A stretch of DNA of 64,000 nt from Akkermansia sp. (GTDB lineage: Bacteria; Verrucomicrobiota; Verrucomicrobiia; Verrucomicrobiales; Akkermansiaceae): the NCBI GenBank assembly GCA_017435505.1, contig JAFSEZ010000053.1:1-64000 (forward strand). The letters run 5' to 3'. Positions within the stretch are counted from its first letter, which is position 1; the number at the start of each line of letters is the position of its first letter. The notes beneath the pieces are model-generated. The model had not been told where the DNA came from, searched no databases, and saw only the letters and a list, made by a program, of their open reading frames with translations. This document shows positions 35,600 to 44,800 of the stretch, piece by piece. Made by a program: the position numbers and the translations under genes.

Positions 35600-36613
35600 T
35601 TAAAAACTCTCGGTTTCGGGCAGCGGTGTGCCGTTGGCTGCGGGAGCCGGTTCTGTCGGCATGGCAGGAGCTGCCTGTACTGCGTTTTCAGGTGCATGCT
35701 CCACGATGGTGTCGTTATCATCATTTCCCTTAGCCGGTTGGGCCGGAGCGGGAGCCGGGGCTGCTGCGGGAGCCGGGGCTGCTGCGGGAGCCGGAGCGGG
35801 AGCCGGGGCAGGGGTCGGAGCTGCTGCGGGAGCCGGGGCTTGCTGCAGCGGCTGGCGTGTGTTGGGGTCTACCTCTGTGCCGTTGATATACATGCGAGTC
35901 TTCATCTGCTGGGTGGCGGGGTCGAGCTCGCGGTGAATGTCAATGCGCTCTTTTTTCATGCCGCCGTTGCCATCGGGGACAATAGAGATGCGCGTTTCGC
36001 GGCTTGTTGCGTGGGCAAAGCTGTTGCCTCCGGTAAGCGGGGCCACCGTGGTGGGTAGAGGTGCTGCAGATGTAGCGGCGCTGCCGGGGGTGGCAGGTTG
36101 CGTGGTGTCGGCAGGAGCCGGCGCTGCGGGAGCCGTTATCTTGCGGGCAATACGGGTGCAGGGGTTTACGGAGCGGTTTTCCTGGTCATCAAAAATGTAC
36201 AGATGATCGATTTTAACCACTGCTTCATCCCCCGGTTGCATTTGGGAAATGGTGTCCACTACTGCGGCGGGCTGCCCCAGCACTTCCTTGCTCATTTCTA
36301 CGGCGAAGAGAGAGCCCGTGCGCATGCGGTTGTTGCCATAGCGCCCATAGCGGCGGTAGGCCAGCGGCTCAATGACTTCAAAGACTGCTACACGAGTCAC
36401 CGTGGGTTGGATGGCATCACTTAACGTGGGCTTTGTCAGGTCGCGCAGCCCCTTGTAGGTGGCACGCACCGTGTTGGATGCCAACAAATCACAATTGCCG
36501 CGCATTTGTGCTGTCATGTTCGGTACAACAGGCATGCCGGCGTTAATATCTGCCTGTACTACCGGGCTCAGCAAAGCCACGGCAGCCGTTGTCAGGAGGG
36601 TTCGCGTATTCAT
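35600..36613 (-). CDS. Secreted protein with Ala-Pro repeat tail, function unknown
   Basis: A 337-residue protein with a signal peptide (cleavage near V-Q-A-D at residue 22). The N-terminal folded part (about 25-150) has V-F-E-V-I-E-P-L-A-Y-R-R-Y-G-R-Y-G and resembles no family I know. The C-terminal part is low complexity: runs of A-P-A-P-A-A-A-P between about 255 and 300, then an acidic end. Such Ala-Pro stretches often span periplasm or peptidoglycan, as in TonB-like proteins, but no TonB motif is seen. Single gene with its own terminator. Confidence 0.75.
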   Translation of the reverse strand: MNTRTLLTTAAVALLSPVVQADINAGMPVVPNMTAQMRGNCDLLASNTVRATYKGLRDLTKPTLSDAIQPTVTRVAVFEVIEPLAYRRYGRYGNNRMRTGSLFAVEMSKEVLGQPAAVVDTISQMQPGDEAVVKIDHLYIFDDQENRSVNPCTRIARKITAPAAPAPADTTQPATPGSAATSAAPLPTTVAPLTGGNSFAHATSRETRISIVPDGNGGMKKERIDIHRELDPATQQMKTRMYINGTEVDPNTRQPLQQAPAPAAAPTPAPAPAPAPAAAPAPAAAPAPAPAQPAKGNDDNDTIVEHAPENAVQAAPAMPTEPAPAANGTPLPETESF

Positions 36614-36717
36614 GGTTATATTGGTAGACTCCTTTCGTGTCTTCAGCGTTCAAAATTTACCATATCGCAATCATGTCTCCTTGTCAATGTTATCCGGAGA
36701 TGATATATTGGCGGCAG

Positions 36718-37089
36718 ATGAAGTACTATGCGTATCAGACCCTGCTGGTGGTGCCGCTTGCTGCGGCCTTGCTGGTTTTGGGAAGCAAGCTGCCTCTTAC
36801 TATCCCATACGTGGGGGATGTGTTGATGGTGCTACCGAGCATTTTCTGCTGTGCCATTCACCTGTGGGTGCAAAAAGCGCGGATATTGAGCCTTGGCACC
36901 CTATACACCTGTATCTTTTTGCCATTGTTGTCTGCAACGCTGTATTGTATCTATGCCCATAGCCAAGCTTCCGGGCAGAGCATGATTGGTATGATCTATA
37001 TCGTCATGTGGTGGCTCAATTTCCTGACATGCGCCCTCATCCTTTCGCTCACAGCTATGGTGCGTATGGCCTGTGGCAGAAAAAGATGA
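36718..37089 (+). CDS. Small integral membrane protein
   Basis: A 123-residue protein with four hydrophobic helices (for example L-L-V-V-P-L-A-A-A-L-L-V-L-G and M-I-Y-I-V-M-W-W-L-N-F-L-T) and a short basic tail. No family is recognised. The ATG at 36718 places the start right before the first helix; in-frame Met codons upstream at 36673 and 36637 are alternatives. It precedes coaB-rsgA by 66 bp on the same strand. Confidence 0.65.
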   Translation: MKYYAYQTLLVVPLAAALLVLGSKLPLTIPYVGDVLMVLPSIFCCAIHLWVQKARILSLGTLYTCIFLPLLSATLYCIYAHSQASGQSMIGMIYIVMWWLNFLTCALILSLTAMVRMACGRKR

Positions 37090-37155
37090 TGGTGGGAGAC
37101 TATGCCTGCATTTTGAAATTTGCAATCATGGCGATTTTTTGATACATTGTTGCGC

Positions 37156-37788
37156 ATGAAGTTTCTCATTACCGCCGGCCCCACGCGGGAACCGATAGAC
37201 CCGGTACGTTATTTGACCAATCGCTCATCCGGCCGCATGGGCTATGCCTTGGCCGGGGCTGCCCGCCACGAGGGGCACGATGTGGTGCTTATTTCCGGTC
37301 CCACGCAGTTGGATGTGCCGGCCGGGGTGGATTTTGTGCAGGTGGAGACTGCCCAGCAGATGTATGAAGCTGTGCGGGATTTGCTGCGTGGGGTGGATGT
37401 GGCAATTCTCTGTGCGGCGGTAGCAGATTACCGCCCCGTTGTATGCGGCACGCAAAAAATGAAGAAAGGGGCAGATCGCTTGGTTTTAGAATTGGAAAAA
37501 ACACCCGATATTTTGGGTAGTATGCGTTCCGTGTTTGGCTTTGAAGGCAAGCTGGTAGGCTTTGCGGCAGAGACGAACGATGTCATCGCATACGCGCAGG
37601 ATAAGTTGCAGCGCAAACAATGTGATTTTATCGTGGCGAATGATGTGTCGCGCTCTGATATCGGCTTTGATTCTCGCGAAAATGAGGTCACTCTCGTCTT
37701 CCCGAATCACCTTGTCCCCCTCGAAAAGGATACGAAAGAGCATATCGCCCTGCGTATCGTTGAACACGCTACCATCGTCCCCTCATGA
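37156..37788 (+). CDS. coaB: Phosphopantothenate--cysteine ligase, stand-alone CoaB
   Basis: A 210-residue CoaB domain. It joins cysteine to 4'-phosphopantothenate in coenzyme A synthesis. It begins F-L-I-T-A-G-P-T-R-E-P-I-D-P-V-R-Y-L-T-N and has S-S-G-R-M-G-Y-A-L-A, A-A-V-A-D-Y and F-A-A-E-T-N as in the ligase half of CoaBC. The N-terminal decarboxylase (CoaC) half found in most bacteria is absent, and the gene clearly starts at the ligase domain. Its stop overlaps the rsgA ATG. Confidence 0.92.
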   Translation: MKFLITAGPTREPIDPVRYLTNRSSGRMGYALAGAARHEGHDVVLISGPTQLDVPAGVDFVQVETAQQMYEAVRDLLRGVDVAILCAAVADYRPVVCGTQKMKKGADRLVLELEKTPDILGSMRSVFGFEGKLVGFAAETNDVIAYAQDKLQRKQCDFIVANDVSRSDIGFDSRENEVTLVFPNHLVPLEKDTKEHIALRIVEHATIVPS

Positions 37789-38894
37789 CTGTGACCATGG
37801 AAATGCTGGGTTGGAATGCCGACCTGGCCGCTGCTTTTGCTGCGCTGCAACAACCCGGGTGGTATCCGGCGCGTATCATCCGCGAAACTAAAATCAACTT
37901 TTGCGTGATAGCCAAGGGCAAGGGGGACCATGAGGTGGTGCTTTCCGGCAAGGTATGGCACGATGCCGCATGTGATGCAGATTTGCCGACCGTGGGTGAT
38001 TGGGTGGCTGTGGATCCGGGGCAGGGGCAGGATCTCCCCGTCATCCGCGCGATGCTCCCGCGCCGCAATCGCTTTTCCCGCAAGGCGCCGGGGCGCAGCT
38101 GCGCAGAGCAGGTCATCGGGGCCAATATTGATATGGTGGTGCTTATCACCGATGCGGAGAGCGATTATAATCTGCGCCGTATTGAGCGTTATCTTACCCT
38201 TATTCGCAAGAGCGGGGCTCGCCCCGTTGTGCTTATCAACAAGGCTGATTCTGCCACCGAAGAGCAGATGCAGCGTGCTTGCGATGAAGTGGCCGCTCTC
38301 GGAGTGGAGGTTCACCCCATCGTGGCGCGGTGGAAAAAGGGCTACCCTAAGTATCTGCGCCGTGTGCCCAAGGGGCAGACCATTACTATCGTTGGTTCTT
38401 CCGGGGTGGGTAAAAGCACATTCGTGAACTCCCTGTTGGGAGATGAATGGTTGGAAACAGGTGGGGTGAACGAGGTGACAGGCAAGGGGCGCCACACAAC
38501 CGTGGCGCGCGAGTTGGTGGTGCTTCCCGGTGGTGGGGTGCTGATTGATAACCCCGGCATGCGCGAAATCCAGATGTGGACGGATACGGCCACGCTGCGT
38601 GCGGAGTTTGCCGATTTATCTGAACTGGCCTCCACTTGCCGCTTTGCGGATTGCTCACACCGCAAGGATGCCGGTTGTGCTATCCGCGCCGCCTTGGAAT
38701 CCGGTGCGCTTTCGCCTGAGCGCTACGAGCATTTCCTGAACCTTGATTCTGAAATTGCCGAGCTGGAAAAACGCGCACAAAAACGCCGGATGAATCTGGA
38801 ACGTGTCACCCGCCGAGCCAAAAAACATACCCTCCGCAACCGCCAGGACCGCGAGGACCACCTCCGCGATTTGCACCCAAACAGAAGGCATTAG
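37785..38894 (+). CDS. rsgA: Ribosome small subunit-dependent GTPase A
   Basis: A 369-residue circularly permuted GTPase that helps 30S maturation. The N-terminal OB domain (V-G-D-W-V-A-V-D-P) is followed by G4 L-I-N-K-A-D, then G1 G-S-S-G-V-G-K-S-T-F-V-N-S-L, then D-N-P-G-M-R-E. The zinc site is C-R-F-A-D-C-S-H with a following Cys. The tail is unusually basic. ATG overlaps the coaB TGA. Confidence 0.96.
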   Translation: MTVTMEMLGWNADLAAAFAALQQPGWYPARIIRETKINFCVIAKGKGDHEVVLSGKVWHDAACDADLPTVGDWVAVDPGQGQDLPVIRAMLPRRNRFSRKAPGRSCAEQVIGANIDMVVLITDAESDYNLRRIERYLTLIRKSGARPVVLINKADSATEEQMQRACDEVAALGVEVHPIVARWKKGYPKYLRRVPKGQTITIVGSSGVGKSTFVNSLLGDEWLETGGVNEVTGKGRHTTVARELVVLPGGGVLIDNPGMREIQMWTDTATLRAEFADLSELASTCRFADCSHRKDAGCAIRAALESGALSPERYEHFLNLDSEIAELEKRAQKRRMNLERVTRRAKKHTLRNRQDREDHLRDLHPNRRH

Positions 38895-38946
38895 ACTTCT
38901 GCCTCGCCAAAAAATTGCCCGACAATACACATTTTTCTTGCTTTTT

Positions 38947-38965
38947 ATTTAGAATTATTCTAAAT
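38947..38965. promoter_or_regulatory. Perfect PerR/Fur-type palindrome upstream of the ArsC/Spx-like gene
   Basis: ATTTAGAATTATTCTAAAT is a perfect 9-1-9 palindrome. Its core TTAGAAT-T-ATTCTAA differs from the PerR box TTATAATnATTATAA at one position per half. It contains a TAGAAT (38950-38955) that fits a -10, and ends 7 bp before the ATG at 38973, so a bound repressor would block transcription. Confidence 0.7.
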
Positions 38966-38972
38966 GAGATTC

Positions 38973-39335
38973 ATGACAACCCAATTCATTCAATACCCGA
39001 AGTGCAGTACCTGCCGCAAAGCCAAGACATGGTTGGAAGGGCAGGGGTGCGAGTTCAACGACCGTCACATAGCCGAGCAAGCCCCCACAGCAGAAGAACT
39101 GCGTGCGTGGTGGCAAGCCAGCGGTCTGCCGCTTAAAAAGTTTTTCAACACCTGCGGCATGAAATACCGCGAGCTGGGGCTTTCCACCCGCTTGGCAGAG
39201 ATGAGTGAGGAGGAGCAGATTGCTCTCTTGGCATCGGATGGCATGCTGGTCAAGCGTCCCCTGCTAGTCACAGCTGCGGGGAAGGTCATACCCGGCTTCA
39301 AGGCCGAGACATGGGCCGCCGCGCTCAAAGCATGA
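38973..39335 (+). CDS. ArsC/Spx/YffB-family thioredoxin-fold protein
   Basis: A 120-residue thioredoxin-fold protein. I-Q-Y-P-K-C-S-T-C-R-K-A is the redox C-x-x-C at the N-terminus, and L-V-K-R-P-L-L matches the K-R-P-(I/L) segment of ArsC/Spx relatives. Arsenate reductase, a YffB-like glutathione-linked reductase or an Spx-like regulator are all possible. The perfect operator overlapping its promoter, similar to that of katA, points to oxidative-stress control. ATG at 38964 is an alternative start that would lie inside the operator. Confidence 0.88.
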   Translation: MTTQFIQYPKCSTCRKAKTWLEGQGCEFNDRHIAEQAPTAEELRAWWQASGLPLKKFFNTCGMKYRELGLSTRLAEMSEEEQIALLASDGMLVKRPLLVTAAGKVIPGFKAETWAAALKA

Positions 39336-39349
39336 AGCCCGACAAAGAG

Positions 39350-39383
39350 AAAGCCGGATGAAGCATTGCTTCATCCGGCTTTT
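39350..39383. terminator. Bidirectional terminator between the ArsC-like gene and tRNA-fMet
   Basis: AAGCCGGATGAAGC (39351-39364) pairs with GCTTCATCCGGCTT (39368-39381) around a 3-nt loop, with TTTT on the plus side and a CTTTCTCTTT tract on the minus side. Confidence 0.88.
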
Positions 39384-39386
39384 GAG

Positions 39387-39460
39387 TTGCGGGAGCAGGA
39401 TTTGAACCTGCGGCCTTCAGGTTATGAGCCTGACGAGCTACCTGGCTGCTCCATCCCGCG
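39387..39460 (-). tRNA. Initiator tRNA-Met (CAT)
   Basis: A 74-nt cloverleaf read on the minus strand. C1:A72 is mismatched in an otherwise fully paired acceptor (CGCGGGA/TCCCGC), and the D-stem has A11:U24; both mark initiator tRNA. The loop CTCATAA gives anticodon CAT. The anticodon stem reads TCAGG/CCTGA, so position 29:41 is A:U rather than the usual G:C of the initiator triple. CCA is not encoded. Confidence 0.95.
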
Positions 39461-39491
39461 ATTTGAACCAACCCTAAAAGGGTGCGAGAGG

Positions 39492-39520
39492 AATATAGCG
39501 TAGTTGGGAAGCGAAGTCAA
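39492..39520 (-). promoter_or_regulatory. Promoter of initiator tRNA
   Basis: On the minus strand TTGACT (39520-39515), 17 bp, TATATT (39497-39492), about 32 bp before the tRNA. An A/T-rich stretch upstream could act as an UP element. Confidence 0.78.
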
Positions 39521-39570
39521 GCATTATTTAAATTTTTTTTCAATAAAATTAGAATGCTTCGCAAAAAGGC

Positions 39571-39599
39571 TTGCAATTCAGTAGGAATAAGAGTAGGAT
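39571..39599 (+). promoter_or_regulatory. leuA promoter
   Basis: TTGCAA (39571-39576), 17 bp, TAGGAT (39594-39599), leading to a leader of about 20 nt before the leuA ATG. No leucine attenuator or T-box is seen. Confidence 0.65.
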
Positions 39600-39628
39600 G
39601 AGCGTTCCTTAATAAACCCACACAAGAT

Positions 39629-41182
39629 ATGAGCGACAAAGTATTATTCTTCGACACCACGCTTCGCGATGGTGAACAGTGTCCGGGAGCTTCGATGAAT
39701 CTCCGTCAGAAGCTGGAGGTAGCACGTCAGCTCGAGAAACTAGGTGTGGACATCATCGAGGCAGGTTTTCCCTGCATCTCTGATGGTGACTTTGAGGCGG
39801 TATCGACAATTGCCCGCACGGTGAAGAACTGCCGCATAGCGGGGTTGGCTCGTTGCGTGGAGAATGATATCCGCAAGTGCGCCGCTGCGGTGGCACCGGC
39901 AGGGGAGAGGGGGCGTATTCACACCTTCTTGGCTACCAGCCCGCTGCACCGTGAGTTCAAGCTCAAGAAGAGCAAGGAAGAAATCGTTGAGATGGCTGTG
40001 GCCGGTGTAAAGCTGGCCAAGAGCCTGGTGGATGATGTGGAATTTTCTGCTGAGGACGCAAGCCGCACAGAGTTGGATTATTTGGCTCAGGTGGTGGAAG
40101 CGGTGATTGATGCCGGTGCAACCACGGTGAACTTGCCGGATACGGTAGGCTTTACCACGCCGGTGGAGTATGCGCGCATGGTGGATTATATTTGTGCCCA
40201 TGTGCGCAACATCGACAAGGCTGTCATCTCTGTGCATTGCCACAATGACATTGGTTTGGCTGTGGCGAACTCACTCACGGCGGTGGCGCATGGTGCCCGC
40301 CAGGTAGAGGGTGCTATCAATGGTATTGGCGAGCGCGCCGGCAATGCAGCGTTGGAGGAGGTCATCATGGCTCTTTCCACTCGCCCCGAAGCTTTCGGGT
40401 TCGAGGCCGGTTCTACCCCGCACAATATCAACACCCGCGAAATCGTGAAGACAAGCCGCGTGGTATCCCGCATGAGCAGCATGCCCGTGCAGCGCTCCAA
40501 GGCCATCGTAGGCGAAAATGCCTTTGCTCACAGCTCCGGGATTCACCAGCATGGTATTTTGGCCAAGCGTGAGACCTACGAGGTGATTGACCCCGCCGTG
40601 GTGGGCTGGGGCGAGACAGAGCTCCCCCTTACCAAGCATTCCGGCCGCGCCGCGGTGAAATCTCGCTTGGAAAAGCTGGGTTTCAACCTCTCGGAAGCTG
40701 AAATTGCCTCCGTGTTCGAGCGATTCAAGAAAGTGGGCGACAGCAAGAAGTTTGTGTACGATGATGACTTGGCTTCCCTTGTGGATGATTCTCTGGACAC
40801 CGAGCACGGCACTTGGAAGATGGTGAACCTGCAATTTGTGGCCGGTGCATCTGCCATGCCCACCGCTACGGTGACGCTGGAGAAGGATGGCAAGACCATC
40901 ACCGACTGCGCAATTGGCAACGGCCCGGTGAACGCCTGTTTCAAGGCTATCGACCGTATCACCAAGAGCAAGGGCTCGCTGGTGGATTACAACGTGCGTG
41001 CCACTTCTGCCGGTCAGGATGCCTTGGGTGAAGTATCGGTGAAGGTGCAGTTTGGCGATTGCGCCTGCGAGCCGGTATCCGGCAAGGGTGCCGCTACAGA
41101 CGTGATTGAGGCATCTGCCCGCGCATACCTGAGCGCCGTGAACCGCAACATCACGCTCAATCTGCTGACACCCGGCTGCTGA
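39629..41182 (+). CDS. leuA: 2-isopropylmalate synthase
   Basis: A 517-residue enzyme for the first step of leucine synthesis (acetyl-CoA plus 2-oxoisovalerate). The catalytic barrel shows F-F-D-T-T-L-R-D-G-E-Q-C-P-G, N-L-P-D-T-V-G-F and S-V-H-C-H-N-D-I-G-L-A-V-A, with metal-binding His in H-C-H-N-D. G-A-x-x-V-E-G-A-I-N-G-I-G-E-R-A-G-N-A identifies the synthase. The C-terminal third is the regulatory LeuA dimer domain that binds leucine. A homocitrate or citramalate synthase is less likely. The stop overlaps the pth ATG. Confidence 0.95.
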   Translation: MSDKVLFFDTTLRDGEQCPGASMNLRQKLEVARQLEKLGVDIIEAGFPCISDGDFEAVSTIARTVKNCRIAGLARCVENDIRKCAAAVAPAGERGRIHTFLATSPLHREFKLKKSKEEIVEMAVAGVKLAKSLVDDVEFSAEDASRTELDYLAQVVEAVIDAGATTVNLPDTVGFTTPVEYARMVDYICAHVRNIDKAVISVHCHNDIGLAVANSLTAVAHGARQVEGAINGIGERAGNAALEEVIMALSTRPEAFGFEAGSTPHNINTREIVKTSRVVSRMSSMPVQRSKAIVGENAFAHSSGIHQHGILAKRETYEVIDPAVVGWGETELPLTKHSGRAAVKSRLEKLGFNLSEAEIASVFERFKKVGDSKKFVYDDDLASLVDDSLDTEHGTWKMVNLQFVAGASAMPTATVTLEKDGKTITDCAIGNGPVNACFKAIDRITKSKGSLVDYNVRATSAGQDALGEVSVKVQFGDCACEPVSGKGAATDVIEASARAYLSAVNRNITLNLLTPGC

Positions 41183-41838
41183 TGGAGCAAATACGCATCA
41201 TCGTAGGGCTGGGGAATCCCGGACGCGAGTACGCAGAAACCCGCCACAATGTGGGTTTCATGGTGCTGGATAAGTTGGCAGCCGCTTTGGGGGCGGAGTG
41301 GAAGACAGACAAAGCTCGCAAGGGTGAGTTTGCCGCCGGTCCCGGTGTGCTGCTGGTGAAACCCCATACCTTCATGAACAGCTCCGGCGAATGTGTGGGG
41401 CCGATTATGCGCTACTTTAAGTTCGCGCCCGATCAGGTACTCGTGGTGTACGATGATGTTTCTTTTCCCGTAGGCACCCTGCGGTTGCGAGCCGCAGGGT
41501 CTGCCGGTGGGCATAATGGCATGAAATCGCTCATTGCACATTTGGGCAGCGAGCATTTTCCTCGTTTGCGTGTGGGGATTGGTGTGCCGGGACAAAAAAG
41601 TATGGTGGGGCATGTGCTGGGCAAGTTCAGCCCGGAGGAGCGCCCCCTGTTGGATGCGGCTGTGAGCAAATCTGCCGAGGCTGCTCTGACTGTGCTGCGC
41701 GAGGGATTTCAGGCTGCGGCCAATCGCTACAATATCAAGAAGGAAAAGAAACCAAAGATGCCTCAACCTGCCGTTGTGCCGGAGAATGCGCAACATACAC
41801 CCGCAGAGGCTCAAGTGCCGCCTACGGCTCAGGCGTGA
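41182..41838 (+). CDS. pth: Peptidyl-tRNA hydrolase
   Basis: A 218-residue Pth that frees tRNA from stalled peptidyl-tRNA. V-G-L-G-N-P-G-R-E-Y-A-E-T-R-H-N-V-G-F holds the catalytic His, and K-P-H-T-F-M-N-S-S-G, D-D-V-S-F-P-V-G and G-S-A-G-G-H-N-G-M-K-S are intact. It carries a C-terminal extension of about 30 residues (K-K-E-K-K-P-K-M-P-Q) absent from E. coli Pth. Coupled to leuA through a TGATG overlap. Confidence 0.96.
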   Translation: MEQIRIIVGLGNPGREYAETRHNVGFMVLDKLAAALGAEWKTDKARKGEFAAGPGVLLVKPHTFMNSSGECVGPIMRYFKFAPDQVLVVYDDVSFPVGTLRLRAAGSAGGHNGMKSLIAHLGSEHFPRLRVGIGVPGQKSMVGHVLGKFSPEERPLLDAAVSKSAEAALTVLREGFQAAANRYNIKKEKKPKMPQPAVVPENAQHTPAEAQVPPTAQA

Positions 41839-41862
41839 GTATGAGACATGCGTGCCGGCTTT

Positions 41863-44800
41863 TTAGTATTTGACCGGCTCCGGATTGTTGGGGGGTGTTT
41901 CTGAGGTAGCACTGGGTTTTTGGTTGCTCAGACGACGATCGAGCGCAAAATGCCAATCCAAATTGTCCACCGGACCGTGGATGACGATATCCACCATGAA
42001 ATCAGAAAGGAAGGTGAGCGGGGAGAGGATAATGGTGGGCAAGCTGGAAACCTTGGGCCAGATGTTACCATGAATCTCCATGTTATCCAGATTGATATTC
42101 ATATTCATCAGCACATCCAGGTTGTGGCCGATGGCGTGCATTTCCGTGGTGGTGAGATGCCCCTTGCCAATGGTGAATTGAGCGGAAGCCTCCTGCAAAT
42201 CGTAAGAGAGCAGGTGGTTCGCTCCGGGGACATAGTACACAATTTTATCGACCCCATCCCCCATGCTGTCGGCGGCGCGCTGGAAGGCAGAATATATGCC
42301 GCTAACCATGCGGGAGAGAACCCCCGGCTTTTTCGTGACTCCGGTTCGCGTTGCCAGTCCTTCCAGCTTCGTGAGGTTGGCCGGCAGGTTGGCAACGTAT
42401 GAACTCACCGGTCGGAAGAGGCTCAGCGAGAGCAAATCTCCGTTGGTGATATCAATGTTACCGTATGCTTGGATATCGTTGATGTTGGGAGAGGGTGAAC
42501 GGAAGCGGATGTAGCCGTTGCACAGGGCGTAGGCTTGCACACTGCCATAGGCTGCGGCGATATGGTGCAAATCCATGTTGGAAGCCCTGGCAAAGCCATC
42601 AAACGAGGTGTGCTTGCCTTTGAACCCAATGCGCACAACGGCATCCAACACGCCACCCCAGCTCTTGGCATTGAGTTTGTCCAGCTGCACATAATCATCC
42701 GTCAGATAAATGAACCCGGAGAAATCCGAGAGGGGGATGGAGGTGCCCAGGAAGTTGAATGCAGCGCCTTTGGGGGCAATAGCGCGGATCGTGCCGCTCA
42801 TGGGGCGCTTGCAATCAGAATAAATGGGGAAGACGCAGCTGGCTGTTTCCACTTGCGCAGGGACAGGCAGGACGATGTCTTCCATGAAATGCTGGATGTC
42901 TGCATAGAACATGCCGATGGAATAGGCGGGATAGACGGTTCCTTTCACATCTCGCAGCTCTACAAAGCTGTTCTCAACATCGATGATGACTGCTTTGCCG
43001 GCTAGCGTTGTTTCTGCCGTGCCTGTTTTGAAATTCCGGCGGCTCAGCCAAGGCCCGTTGTCGTATAGAAGTTTCGGATTGGTGAGGGTGATGCAGATTT
43101 TATCTTTCAGCTTTTGTCCGCTCGCATCTTTGCTGTCCATGCGTACATCCACCACTACGCCGCAGGTGGCGCGTTTAGTGTAGGTGTACGGGTTTTTGCC
43201 TAAATCCGTGCGCATGGCCTCAGTTTTGTCGGGCTTATCATAGAGCACGCCCATGAGGTATTCTGCGTTTTGGATAAGCGCATCGCAGTAGGAATCGACT
43301 ATCACACCATTATCATAGCGTACTTTTGTGTTGATGTTGGTGACAATGGTGCGGCTGCGCGGGTTGAAACGGAAATCGCGGATGATGCTGTGGGCGTGGT
43401 GATTATCAATAAGTTGGTCGATAATATCTGCGCGGATGGTGTTGTTGCCCGTCACGTGCACGTGGCTATTTGTGTTGCCGGTTGCCTTGCCTACGAACTC
43501 ACCAGTTTTGTGGCTCACATGCAAATCTGCTTCGTAGACGATGCCTCCTTCTGCTGAGCTGTGCAGCCCGGCATCGGCTTTCAGCCCGATAGGTATGCGC
43601 TTATCCTTGAATGCAGGAACTTTGTGGGGCGTGCGCACAAGTTCGGGGATATCCAGCTTCACCTGCGCCGTATCCAGTTGCCCGTTCTTGGTATCCCAGG
43701 TGCATGTGCCATCGGCTGTGAGAAGCTTGGGGAACTCCATTTCTTCCGTTTTGATGCCGAAACGCTCTAAGACGGGCAGGTAATCAGCCAGAGGAAGATG
43801 CGCCTTGATGTCGGAAATCACCAGTTTGTCGGCATTGCTCCAATTGGGGGTGGCAGATAGGCGGATTTGTCGTTTCCCCTCGATCTTCACCATGAGCTTC
43901 ATTGTCCCGGTGGTGGATTCCGGCAGCTCACAAGAGAAATCTGCCCGCCCCATATGCACCCCATCGTGTAGAATCTGCTCAGCTTGCATTTCTACAGCTG
44001 CGTGTCGGAACATTTTGTGGCTTTCCTCCAGCGGTTGCAGCCCCTCTATCTTGAGTTGCGGAATCGAAAGGTTTGTCACTTGCCAGGAACCGGATTCACC
44101 TTTCTCCAAAGCGGCATCAAGCTGCAATTTTTCAATACGAGCTTGCTTGTCCTCCAAATTGATTTGGTTGCATGCCAAATTCAGGCTCAACTTGCTGAGC
44201 TTGGTGGGAGCTGTCTCATCGTTTCCTGCAAGGGTGATATCATCCGCAGAGAGGTTCAACTTGGCGGAGTCAATGCTCTTGGGGATTTTGTTGCGGCCTT
44301 GGCTGATATTTCCCACGCGCAGCTTGAGCTGCGGATGGGCGATGTTGTGATTGTGGTAGGTTATTTGGTCGGTGCTGAGCTCCACTTGCAGGTGGCTGCA
44401 TGAGGGGACGTAGTTCTCCCATTCTTCCTGACTGGCGTTGAGGGGGAGTGTGGTGAGCTTGGCCTGAGCTGCAATGCGGATGTTGCCATACAGTTGCATC
44501 CCTTCAGGAAGCGTGATGGGCTTGTCCGTGAATTGATTGATGAGTTGGAGTAATTCTCCGATGTGTATATTGGCTTCGGCATCGGCTTCGCCTTGCCCGT
44601 CCCGGGCGGTGGCAGTCAAATCTGCCGTGCCGGAGGGCAATACAAATGAGAGCTTATCAACATTGAAGTCTCCGTTGTGATAGAGGAAAGAGAGCTCTAT
44701 TTTGTTGATTTGGCTGGAGCCCACAGCCAATTGCTCTACCCCCATGCTGCCACGAATGCGGGCTTGTTCGGGAATCCAGTTCTGTGCAAAGACGATATCA

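Noticed and set aside
39549..39563. Third PerR-like site (TTAGAAT) upstream of leuA
   Set aside because: Only one half site matches and the second half has no similarity, so chance is more likely.
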